DNA of 64,000 nucleotides from positions 62,434,001 to 62,498,000 of the forward strand of contig NC_134369.1 of NCBI RefSeq assembly GCF_035582795.1. Reading direction: 5' to 3'. Positions 45,425-57,100 of this stretch are shown here, piece after piece. The notes under the pieces were generated by a model. That model saw nothing but the letters and a program-made list of their open reading frames with translations, searched no databases and was not told the DNA's origin. Source of the DNA: Mycteria americana. Taxonomy: Eukaryota; Chordata; Aves; Ciconiiformes; Ciconiidae. Within the stretch, counting starts at the first letter, position 1. Every line of letters begins with the position of its first letter. A program made the translations under genes and the position numbers.

Positions 45425-48093
45425 CGGGTCCCAACTTCCCAGCAGCAAAGAGAAGGCATCCGAGGGGGGACCGCAGCTTGGCTACAGGCTGGGACAAGTA
45501 GACCTCCTCGCTTTTGGGGGGACGAGGTAACTACACGCAGAGCTGTGCCTGGGGGCTGCCCGAGAGCAGGGGGGCCTGCTGGCACAGGGTTAAGGGGTAA
45601 AAACACACCTCATTAACAGCTGAAATTAATTACAGGGGAGGGGAGGTTGCAGCATCCCAGCCCGGAGTCGCACCTTGGCAGGGGGTGGTCTCTATCTTTG
45701 CAATTCCCTTCGTGCTGCTGCTCTGAAAGAGAACCGGCAGAGCCCATCACCTGTGTGTCCTGGCGGCCAGCCCAGGGCCACATCCCAGGCACCTGGACAA
45801 CCTGCAAAAGACGGTTCATCATGAAAGGGTCATGAAACACAGTTACGATGAGGCTCCTGAGGCCATCACCACGTGGGTTATTGGCTGAGTCGGCCCCAGC
45901 GGGGGCTCTGCGTCGCCAGTGCACACCCAGGGGGTACAAACCGGCAGGGAGGTCAGGAGATGTCCAGCTACCCGAGCAGCAACGGCCTGAGTCATCTCTC
46001 AAGACAGGCAGGCCACAGCACGGAGGAGAGGGGTCACAGCTGCCACAGCTGGGGATCAGCCCTTTCCCGTCCCCGTGCCCTGCACAGGACCAAGCTGCAG
46101 ATAAATGCGCGGTTGCGGCTGTGTCCTGCCCATTGCAGTGTGCGCCTTGGCCTCGTGCCCAGGCACCATCACCAGCTCCACAGCAGCACCCAGGGCAGGC
46201 AGCAGCCCCCAGCCTCCCCGGCTCTGCTGACAGACCACCTCCAAACCAGCCCCTGGCTGCCCGAGCACGCAGCCCTGCCTGGAGCCACAGCAGGGAGACC
46301 TGTGGGTGCAACGAGTGGCTCAGACCTGCGGGGACAAGGATGCCCTGGGGTGGTCGCAACCCAGAACTGCATGGACAGATGGGTGCTGCCACGCACAGCA
46401 GGCCACTCCTGATATGTTGTCACCCGTACAGCAAGGGTGAAGCCACTGACATATGTGGCAGGATTGCAAAACGCAGGCTTGAGCAATGCCAAAGCTTCCT
46501 CCACGTTGATCTTTACACGGGTGCTTCACACCGGCAGAGCACAGCCCTCAGCCTGGACACAGAAGTGCTCCTCTCTCCACAGAGCTTTAATGAAGAGCTC
46601 ATGTTTGGAAAAGCCAGCGGCTACCCCAGCTCCTTTCTGGGCTGCAACACCTCAGCATGGGCTCGTCCTTGCCCTGGCCAGACCCGGCTCTCCTCTCCCA
46701 TGGTTCATGCTGGGTGAGACCCCAGCAGACACTCACGGATCCCGACCAGTGGCAAGCAAAATGGGCCATGGACCATGCAGCAGCATCAGCAGGAGCCACA
46801 GCTAGTGTCCGGGAATGGAGATTCAAATCTTTCTCAGCACTCGGTAGTCTGGAGGGGAATAAAATGACATCATTTGGCATAGCACAAGCCCATTTTGTTA
46901 GGCACAAAAGATCAGTGTGGAGAAGTTTGGAGGGTATAATCCAGTGAAGGAAAAAATCTGATACTAATCTGTGAACCAAGACTTGCTTTACATTTTTTCC
47001 AAAACCCTGCAAGGATATACGATATAACAAACTGCTCCAGACAGTCTGCTCTTGCAAATGGCCTTGCAAATACTTTGTCCCAGCCCTGAAGCACAGGGGT
47101 TTTCCCAGCAGCTGTTTTAAACTCCAGCCCATTTATTTTAACTGCTGGCAGACTGGCACCCCTTTCAGAACAGCCCATCTGGGCAATACGCAACGGCCCC
47201 TGCACAGCTGCGTGAACCGGGGCGGGCAGGACAGGCAGGCATGGGCAGGACCGGCAGGCACGGGCAGCACCACAGCCCCACGCTCTCCGCAATCCTGCGG
47301 GCAGCAGCAACCAAACTGCCAGCGAGGGAACGGCTCTGTCCGGCGTGGGCAAGGGGCAGCTCGGGGAGGGCGGCGGGGAGCAGGCTGAAAACCGCAAGCT
47401 TTGGGATGGCAATAGGAGACAGGAGAGTTAGGTGTGGAGCTGGCAGCTGGAGCCTGGAGAGAGGTAACTGCCCCAGAGCCCCTAAGAAGGAAAGAGGAGA
47501 GGCAAACCCACGCAGAACTATTTATTTTGGCTGTTAATTTGCTATCACAGAAGTGGAGCCGACCCCTAGAGCCAACATGATGGAGGTGGTGGTGGGGGCA
47601 CCCGCGGGTTAGGGCAGGAACCCATCTTCTGGTGCCAATATGGCCTTAAATCAGATTAAACCAACTAAAACCTTATCCTAAAGCCCTTCACTGCAGCAGG
47701 AACCCCCACTGCTGCACAGAGGGAAGAAATCCGTTCCTGGGTCCTCGCTCTGCCGCGCTGCCTCTCAACCTCTGCTCTGTGCACCCACAAGCTCCAGCTG
47801 TTTTTCTAAAGCATGGGGGACATCCTGACAATTCTGCTCATCGCTTTCTTTCGCAATCTTCCCACAAAACTGCCGGTTATTTGGCTGCCAGAAATATCTG
47901 CATGCTCTGTGCATCCTACTTTACAGCAGAATTCCCACCTTTTTGTTTTCCTGCAAGTCTCACACCCCGGTAAGGGGCCATTCGCAGCCCGCAACTGATA
48001 TGCCATGCAGGCATATACCCCTGTAATACCCCATAATACTAATAATACAAATAATAAATACAGAAGAGCCACGGCCATTTCCGTGTCCCAGTG

Positions 48094-48105
48094 CCACTAG
48101 ATGGC
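48094..48105 (+). promoter_or_regulatory. CTCF-like motif, + orientation
   Basis: CCACTAGATGGC matches the CTCF core CCASYAGRKGGC at all 12 positions. It shares its first 11 bases with the - strand site at 45413. The two point away from each other. Confidence 0.5.
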
Positions 48106-51100
48106 ACCAGGTGTGTACCCTTCCCAGCTCGGGGTGTCCCCAGGGCCACTGGGGGAAGCCGGGGGGACCCAGCCCAGCCCTTGGTGCAGAGCAAGAGACC
48201 TCAGCCCATGCCGGTGCCTCCTTCTCCTCCTTCCCACACGGACCGTGGGGTGCTGGGGTAAAGGCAGACACTTAAGCCTTAAAATCAAACCTTCAGCCAT
48301 GTGCTGGCCTGTTTCCCTGGGAGGGAATTACCTGTGGTAGCTTTCGCCGTGCTGCTGATCCCACGCACACACCCGTCCCCACCCGTGGGTCGGGCATCGC
48401 TCCCCAGTGGGTGCTGGCAGAGCCCGGGACTGGAGAGGAAAGCCTCAAAGGTGTGTGCAAGTTATTCCAGTTAATATTGGGATCAATGTATGAGTTCCTC
48501 AGCATCGACAGGCTTCTCTTAGGAGGGGGGAGGAAAGGGACTAAAACAAAATTTTCTATATCATTTTGCAATCAGCAAATGGCTTGCCCTCTCTGAGGTC
48601 TCATGGGTTTAGGGATTGATTCTCCTCGGGCACCTTTTCTATCCAACAGAAGTCAGCATGTCCCAAATCCTCAGTATTACCCTTTTTTTCACCATCAAGC
48701 CCTCCCTTCACTGTCACATATCCTTGGCAAAGCCAATAAGTAAACTGGGGAAGCACAGGTGGCACCTCAGCAAATGTCAGGTCTTTCCTCAGACCTTGCA
48801 GCATAATTAAGGAGCATCTGTTTTCCACTGTCTTCAGCATCGAGCACTGAAGGTGACCCTCTGAGACAGGAGCTCAAATGACAGGGGTGGCTGGTGAGGC
48901 TCTGCCGCACACAGCACCTCAAAGTGACTAGCCAAACCCCGGCCCCGAGCAATGTGGGGGACAGGGGTGACAAATCGTTGCTCACCACACAACCCGTCAG
49001 CCTGGTGCAGAGCTAGAGAGGCGATGGATGGAGAGCAGCTCCCAAAAAAGCCAGAGCATCAAACCACCAGGAGCAGCGTGTCACTCCCTGCTGCCCACGT
49101 CCCTGGGGCTGGCACGTCTGGGTGACGGGTGAGCACGGCAGCGGCATCAAGGGGATCCCCATGAAACCTTGGGTGCAGAGGGAGCGGGAGAGGGTCTTTG
49201 TGCAGGGAGCCCCTGGGTGCTGAGCTCCAAGCAATCCTGTCCTGCTCGAGGTGGTGGAGCCGCTGTGGGGGCTGCAGACATGAGAGCAAGGGGGAGATGC
49301 TCATTGCGGCTCCATGGTGGCCCTGGCAGGCTGATGGCAAGGGCAGTGCTGCCCCTGCCCGCATCCTGAGGCCACGAGATAATCCTGCGGAAGGATCCTG
49401 AGTGTGATCCTGCTTGCTGGCCCTCCGCAGAGCACAGCACAAATCCCACCCAAGGACTTTAACCCCAGCCTAGGGTGAAGGCTAGAAAGGAGGAGGCTGG
49501 GTCACTTGGGAAGGTCAGGGCACATGGCAAAGCGGGCTAAAATCCCCCTCAAACAAAGGAAATCCCTCACTCCCCTTCCCCACAGCCTTCCCTCCCCACC
49601 CTGACCACCCCAGATAGCCCCAGGTAGCGGCCCAGCATCCCCAGGGAGCCACCGGGAGCCTCCCCACGTTCCATCTGCTCTACCCAGGCAACTTGCGGGT
49701 GGCTGAGGACATCCCTCCCACACCATCTGCCTCCACCCCAGGCAGCCTCTCCCCATCGCCCCCCCATCTCGGTCCCAGCCAACATCCCCGTGCCTTCCAG
49801 CTCTGGAAAACCTCACATGTGCCACCAGCATTAAATCTCACCGACAAATTCAAGTCTTTATTTGCCCTGTCCATGAATGGATGCTATGCACAGGGTGGAG
49901 AAACTTGACACTAAGAAACCTCATTGAAAGCGATGCTTCTCTATGCACACACACACAGAGCAGAAGAAGCTGCCTGTCCCCTGCCCGCCCAGCGAGGACA
50001 GGCACAGCGGCAGCCGTGATGGCACGGGGCTCATCCTCTGCCACATCAGCTGCAGGGTTAGTAGCAGCAAGCCCGGTGACCCCCACGGCTCCCAGCCGCT
50101 GCTTGCGAGCAGAATATACCCTCATCTGACTGTGAATGTCAAATGGCAGAGGTGTACGTAGCCATCAACATGTATGTGGCAGGGGCCATCCACGTGCTGT
50201 GGGATTATTTTTAGCCCGATGGTGATCGAAATGTCAGAAGGGTTTTTATTTATTTTCTCTGGAAGGCTCATTGCTTGAAATCCCCACCGGCAGAGGCTGA
50301 CTCTGACCCTGCTGTCGAAGCCAGGTCTGTCATCTCTTCCCGCCCTTGAAAAAAAAGTGCAATTAGGTGGGAGGCGAGGGTGACTGGCCCAGCATGCCTG
50401 GCAGGGCTGGCACCCTTCGTAGGGCAGGCATCCACCCAGCCCCACGGCCCGGCCAGCACCCACCCAGCCAGGCGGCAGCTCCTCCAGCTCCTCCAGCCTT
50501 CCCAAGTCCCGGGAAAGGTCTCACCGAAGCTGCAATAGACAGCTATAAAATGCAAGGGACATAGGAGCGGGGCCTTTGAAGCAGACGTGGGATCAGGAAG
50601 AGCCGGCAGCCCACAGGACACTCTCGCTGCCCTTTAATGATGTGAGGGACAGAGCGTGACGATGCCGAGGTCTGACAGTGCCCCGAAAGCCCACAGAGCG
50701 CTCCCCCGAGATGGAGCAGCCTGTTCCCTCCTGCTGCTCTGCCACTCGCTCCACACTCCGCGCTGTGCCAGGAGCAAAGCCCACCACAACTATAAACCTG
50801 CCCCGGCTCCTGTCAAGCTCACAGGACCCCATCTGCACGAAGGGCTCCGGGTGGAGACGCTGCCCCTGAGCTGGGACACCCGTGTCCCTGGGGCGACGGC
50901 ACGGCACTGCAGAGCGTGGCAGCACCCACCCAGGTCTGCGCTATCCCCATATCCCAGGGCCAGACATGTCCCCAGCTTCACACGCTGACGGTTTATGCAC
51001 AAATTTGCCCCTTTTCTTGTCAGGGAAGCGGATTCGAGGGGGAACGGCCGCTCAGAAAAGCACTGGCACGTCTGAGGTAGCAGAGCCTTTTTTGCTTGTT

Positions 51101-51627
51101 TGCATGGCCAGAGAGGAGCAGTAACGGCCTATATTAACACAATAGCAAAGGAGGGCCTTGAACAAAATCCAGCTAGGAGATTGTGACCAGTCCACAGATA
51201 ACTGGGAATAGAAGTCAGTGTTTTCCCGGCATAACTGCCTATTTACATCTGAAAACAGCACAGACCTTGCCCGGAGGCTGGGACAAACAGCTCCTTTCAC
51301 TGCCTGCTTCCCATGAGGCTTTCCCCTCCCTCTCCAAGAGGAAATTTCCAGTAACTGAGGTACAAAAATGAATGCAAGACTCTGCTCCAGAGCCAGCTGT
51401 AAAACTCATACAGGAAGAGCTCCCCATCCCATGGCCAGCACCAAAGCAGGTCACAGCCTTCGTGTGTGGGACGCGAGGGAAGAGGCAGCTCTGTCTGCAC
51501 CCCTCCTGGTGCAGGTCAGGCTTCGGGGGGTGGGTCCAGGTGCCCAAACCCGCAGGCACCGCCGGCACCATGGGCTAGGCAGGATTCCCTAATGGAGGGT
51601 CCTGTGTCCCTGGGGGAGGCTGCGATG

Positions 51628-51702
51628 CCGTGTCATCTGCTAGGACACGGCGTGGTGCAGCCATCCCTTGTTTCGTGTGAGAGTGCATGAAACAAGGGAT
51701 GG
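51628..51702. repeat. adjacent inverted repeats, one with a perfect 14-bp stem
   Basis: CCATCCCTTGTTTC (51661-51674) and GAAACAAGGGATGG (51689-51702) are exact reverse complements around a 14-nt spacer, and wobble pairs can lengthen the stem. Just upstream, CCGTGTC and GACACGG form a second 7-bp stem (about 51628-51650). I found no coding or transposon context. Confidence 0.85.
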
Positions 51703-54017
51703 AAACAGAGAGAAATTTGGTGAGGGGGAACCTTCCTCCCCCTCCACACACCACCATGCCACATCCTGGGAATAACCACCAGGGCTCAGCTAAGCGGCAA
51801 TCTCTAGGAAATGTTGAAGGAATGTCTTCCTGCCATATCCCATTCATCTTCCACCTGGACTTTGCATAGAAGATTAGGATTTGGGCCACGTGGTTCTCCT
51901 GCAAAAGTGTGGGAATTGTCAGGCTTCTCCGTGCATCCGGCTGCATGGGTCCCTGAAGCTTTCAAGGAGCTACGATTGCAGAAGCTGCCACGTGGGAGCG
52001 AGACCTCATGTTTCTCACAGCAGGCCTGGGGGAAAGCAAGAAAAAAGCTGGGCAATTAAATAGCACTCATCAGAACATGTGCAGGAGTCAAACAGCAAAC
52101 ACATCCCTCCTATGCACAGCCTCTCGCATGAAGCTGTATCAACATTTACCTGCTGAAAATCTCCAGTTCCTGGGCTACTCTGGCTAACGCAATCCATGGG
52201 CCCACAGCCTTGGTCAGCATCCTTGCTGCTCCCTGCCCACTCTAGCCAAGCCTGCTCAATGCTCTTCTGAGAGCTCATTTCATGCTAACATGAAACAACC
52301 AAAGATAACACTTTTCCAAAGTCCTCCCACCTCCGCATACAGAAGGGACAAATATGCGCAACTATTGCATTCCTGGCTGGGAGAAAGCAGATGATTCCCG
52401 ATATACCTGCAGGTCACACCCCAGTGCATGGCAGCAAAACCACGGGGCTGGGATGAAGGAGGAAGGTGACCTCCCTTTGACCGTGTCCCAACACTGATTT
52501 CGCCGTTACTGCTACCCCTGAGCTCAGGTGAGGCTACCAGCCTGTGCTGCACACGTGCACTGCAGACACAGCCAGGTCTTCTGGGATTTGGGAGCCTATT
52601 TACCCAAGGGATTCCAGCAAATAGGAGACTAAGTGACTTACAGTGTTTTAAAAACATGTTCCTGAATATCTTTTCTAAAGCGAAGGCAGTGCCACGTGTA
52701 ATGTCTCTAAAGGAGGGTATAAAAGTGGGTGGCCGAGAGCCCGTTCATTATATCAGAATCAGTTTTCATTAGGAAAGGAAAGTTTGTGTGCTTATTAATT
52801 GTTTCTCTAATTGCTTTCTCTCCCTGCTAACAGGGTAGCCAGCTGTCTGCTTGCGCCTGGAGGCCCCAGGTCAGAGCCCTGCGTAACTCATCCCTGATCT
52901 GCTAATGTGGGGAACTATAAATAAACGGTGACACCGGAGAGTGGAGGAGGAGGTAGAAGGGGACTGCACTTCTCAACCTGAGACACTCAGTCTATTCAGC
53001 TTATCCAACAGAAGGTGACTGATGACAATCTGTAAATATTAACCGAAGGACACTATTTCTGATAGCTGAGGGCTCTGGCCTGGCAAAGATAAAACAAAAT
53101 TCTCTGGCTCTGAGCTGGAGCTGGACAAATTTGGACTAAAAAGAAGCTGCAGATGATTTAAAGTGAAGCAAACAGCTGCACGTTCTCCATTAAGAAGTAT
53201 TTTTACACCATGAGGACCTGCTTAGTTTCAAGATCTGCTGCAGTTTACACCACCACCACCCCCCCTCCAAATCCCCAATTTGTGACTGTGAAGGAATCAC
53301 TTGGGAAACGGAAAGGCGTTTGCAGGTGCTCCAGATGAGCCCTGGCAGTTCACGCCAAGGGGATTTAAGACATTACAGTGACAGTCATCCCTCTGACTTT
53401 TATCCCTCCTCCCTTCTGCCACCAGCTGCTGCTGCTGCCGGCACGGAGCGGGCACGCTTGCCTCTGGAGCCCACAGCATGGCACAGCCACCTGGACAGGA
53501 CCGAGCCCCGTTTAATGAATACAGCTCTCATGGAGGGGGCAGCGGTGGGGCTGGCACACCCCTCCCCTCTGCACCAGGAAAGCAGGGGGACCACGGAGGA
53601 GAAAATCCCTCAGCGTGTCCTGCCAGAGGCAGCGGCGCTGGCCTGGGAGACCCTGCCCATGCACCCATGGTACGAGCTGGGAGGGAGGGGATGCTGGGGA
53701 GAGGCAGCTGCAGGGACACACAGACAGGAGCGAAGGACAGGGAGGAAGAGCCCTGTCTTCTCCTTCGTCCCTGCAGTAACCCGAATCGCGCATCTAAGCA
53801 TTCAGCCCCCTGCACTGCCTGCAACACCGTGCTTCATGACATGGAAATTTGCAGGTGGAGTGAGGGAAGTAGAACCGGAGTGTACGGCAATGAGGACCTC
53901 GGGGAGGTGATGCTACAGCCATAGTTGTTTCACCTCCCCGAAAGCAGGAATGCCTAAGCCTGTGCAGGTATGCATGTTACACACAAGTACGCTCACACAC
54001 ACACCCCCCTACCTTTG

Positions 54018-54198
54018 CTAACAGCAGAAGCAGCCACAGAGTCCATATTTTCTAGGTTTTACTTCTATATCTGCAAAAAGCAAGTTTGCTTCTGTTTCTG
54101 ATTCCCTGCAGTTATCGTTAAATGCCTTCAAGAGAGCAGCTCTGTCTTCTCGGCTGAGCGAGTCTTTGATGTCCAGCACTGCACTCAGATGTTCCTTC
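54018..54198 (-). CDS. paralogue exon F (last, with Cys-rich tail)
   Basis: The acceptor is TTTTGGAAAG|G. It encodes KEHLSAVLDIKDSLSREDRA onward and ends LFADIEVKPRKYGLCGCFCC, then TAG at 54020-54018. TNFAIP2 stops at the equivalent of LFADIEV, so about a dozen residues are extra: a basic KPRK patch and then five cysteines in the last nine residues plus stop region (C-G-C-F-C-C core). Confidence 0.88.
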
Positions 54199-57100
54199 CT
54201 TTCCAAAAGGATAAGAGGGCAGGTCAGTGAAAGAGTCAAGGAAAAAAGCTTGCTTCCTATCACTCAGTTTTGCTGTGCCAGACCAAGGCTTGGAAGCTGC
54301 TGAGCTGCTTTTTGACACCCTCTGGCCGCCTAGCAAGGACGAGGCCGTATCACAAGAGCTGCGTGGGATATGGCTGAGCTCGTGGGTCCCGAGCCCAGTG
54401 CACACAGCATCCCCGTGAAACTGTGGAAAACTTCACCTCAGGTTTCTCCTAGAAAAAGATCTGCATCTGCCATAACAGGTTTTGGATAACTGCATTTGAC
54501 CATTTGGAAGCACTTTTGATATCTTTTCTCGCCTCAAATGGAGCTACTTCTTGTTCATCTGAAAGGCTATAGGATTTTTGTTCCACATAGCACTGCTTTG
54601 CTGAGTGGGGCCACAACATATTAGTCTGATTAACAAACAGGGCAAACGTATCCAAGCCAAACAGTTTTAAACATATGGGAATCTGCTGAAATCAAGAACA
54701 GTGCACCTACTCACACCAGGATGACCTCCTCTGAGATCTGGATCAAAACAATATTCTTTTGAGTACTTCCTATGCCCAGTTCCTATACTATATATAAATA
54801 CATAGTTTTATATATCTATTACTATTTATAGATGTGTGTATATAGAGAGTAAGAGAATAAGAATTGCTATGCTGTTTCAGATAAGCAGCTTTTTAGCTCA
54901 ATAGCATCTTCAAAAGTAGCAAATGCTTAGGAAAAGAATACAGAAACCAGACAAAGCATAACATGATCTCTCTTTGTCTTTTTTTTTTCGGTTCTGGCAG
55001 TCTGCAGTTTAGGGACTTCCTTTGCTGGGGGTTATATCTTGATTGTCATGTTAGTGTCATAGGCACTGTCATAGGCATTGAAATAATTATCTCCCACAAA
55101 TTGTCTGCTCCTCGTTTGAAGCTAGTCACACTTTTGGCCTTCACAGCATCCTGTGACAGAGCGCTCTACACTGTAGTCACGTTAACTTGGAAAAATACAG
55201 TCACTAGCACAAGACATCAGAACAAAAGATGGATAATAATTATTTAATAATAAACCACAGACTTTGGAACAAATGCAGTTAGCTAAGATCTCACCTTCCT
55301 AATAAAAGTTGGGTTTCATTTCTGTTAACAGCTTCCTGTGAGAAATGGAAGTGTATATTCTTGCTGAATACACCTAGGATTTTGTGGAAATAGTTATACC
55401 TAGAAAAGGATTGGTGAAGTGTTAAAGCCAAAAGCCATGTGCTTGGAAGTTATGAAATGCTTGAGTTAAGGGTGTTCTTGAAACCTACATTTGGCACACA
55501 TGTGCCTGTAAATTGTCCATTCAGGTAGTATTTTTCCACAGCATTCCTGCTTTGCTGACAGCCATTTCATCCATCCTTCACCTTTACAGAAGGAAGGACA
55601 TCTCAACTCCACTCGTTAATGCCTGGCAAAGTTCCGAACCGTGTTAATCAGCACCTGCAAACAGGCAGCATCGAGTGCATTCGAAGGTAAGCATTGTGCC
55701 TGGCCCAGCATGCTGCAAAGAGAAAGTACTGCAGGACTAATACCGCTATAGGTCTTCTGGTGGCAAGTAATCAGTTAAGAAACTACAGAAGTCAAACCAA
55801 TAAAAGACCTTACCTTAGATCAGGAAATTCTTTGAGAATGGGCAGAAGGGCTATTTTCATCCCCTCAGCATCAGAAGTTTGAATAAGTTCTAAAATTGCT
55901 TTTATAGGATCCCTAAGAGGACCAGCTGCAGGACCCTGGGAAGAGAAGCAAAGGTGTGTTCAGGGCAAGGGAAGCAGCATACATTAAGAGGTGGACCTGT
56001 ATCAGACTGGGGATCTCACTGTTTGGGTTAGGAGCTTTGCACGACTGTCTGTGCATGTGTACAAGCCTGTTTTCCCTCCAGGGTAGGAGAAAAGAAACTG
56101 GGGTGTAACCACAGACTGCTTCCAGGGCAGCTGGGCGACTACCTGCAGCAGCGCAGAATCCCCTCCTGCATTTCCTTTGACAAAGAGGGCAAATGTACCT
56201 CATTTTTCCCTACCTCACCTGTCCTCTCAAGGTCATTTCGCCCTTTGGGAAATGGTTTCCTTCCAGAGGTAAGCACAGCCCCGTACCTATGTGAAAACAA
56301 GCGCTGTTGGCCAGACATGATGGCGTTTCTCCTGTCCTGAAGCAAGCCCAGGGACAGAAAAGCAACCATGGGGAGAGGGTGAGGGGACACAGATCCTCTA
56401 ACAGAAAAACAGAAAAAACAGTAAGCAGGGCTAGACACTGAAAAGGATATGACATGGCTGGTAGATGCTGCGTATGGTCAGCTCCCTCTGAACTACCGCA
56501 CACAGAAGAAGAAAGCCTCATCCAGAAACACACAGCATTTTTAGCAAAGCCAGAGGAAGCAGAATGCAGATGAACTTCCAAGAGAGAGCTTCAGGTCTTG
56601 CTCACATTTTTCATCAGTGCAGTAATGCGATTAAATTGCTTCTCTGAATTATTGATGCCATCACGTCAACAGAGACTGTGACAAAGCAAACCTGCAGAAT
56701 GGGCTGCCAAACTGGGGCAGGAGAAGCCCAGGTTACCCTGATCTCTACGGGGCGTTAGGAACAGCAGGCTGCATTCACCTCCGCATTGAACATAAATTAC
56801 AAATAATAGTAATATTCCAAGACAGCTTTCTCTCTCTTCCTCCACACTGCAGACAAACAGCATGTCTAGCTCTGCACAGCACACAAGCTGTACTCAGCTC
56901 TTAACGCACTGATACTGTAAGGCTTCATACTTGGCAAGCTCACTATTACAAAATGCTAATTAATTTGAAGGTGTCAGATTTAGTTAAGGGCTATATAGAC
57001 AGGCAAGGTCAGCCTGCAGTCTAATAGGACAAAAAAGAGGTGTCTTGTCAGCAGTGCTTAAGTGCCTTTGACACGTACGGCTCTTAGGAGAGAAGGAAGG

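Larger units (their letters stand above)
45001..45430. promoter_or_regulatory. orphan CpG-island-like block
   Basis: About 430 bp is dense in CpG (GCCGCGGGGCGGGACCG and many CGC/GCG steps) while both flanks are much poorer. No coding gene starts here. A consensus-like donor CGCAG|GTGACT lies at about 45115/45116 on the + strand, so a non-coding transcript is possible. The right edge carries a CTCF-like motif. It contains a near-perfect 20-bp tandem duplication (45221-45260). Confidence 0.5.
45431..54017. other. intergenic, no protein-coding gene supported
   Basis: Long GC-rich stretches give many overlapping open frames (up to 289 codons near 45848-46717 and 196 codons near 53320-53910). None has a recognised domain, and rival frames on the same DNA are about as long. 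The part next to 54018 must include the 3' UTR of the - strand paralogue; possible - strand poly(A) hexamers are ATTAAA at 53511-53516 and AATAAA at 50245-50254, neither decisive. A stable hairpin lies at 51661-51702. Confidence 0.4.

Noticed and set aside
45848-46717. Longest open frame in the intergenic region (289 codons, + strand)
   Set aside because: GC-rich DNA with a 259-codon frame on the opposite strand. No domain, splice context or conserved-looking motif; composition explains its length.
53320-53924. 196- and 148-codon + strand frames just downstream of the paralogue's stop
   Set aside because: They overlap each other in different frames, have no recognised domain and lie where the 3' UTR of the - strand gene is expected.
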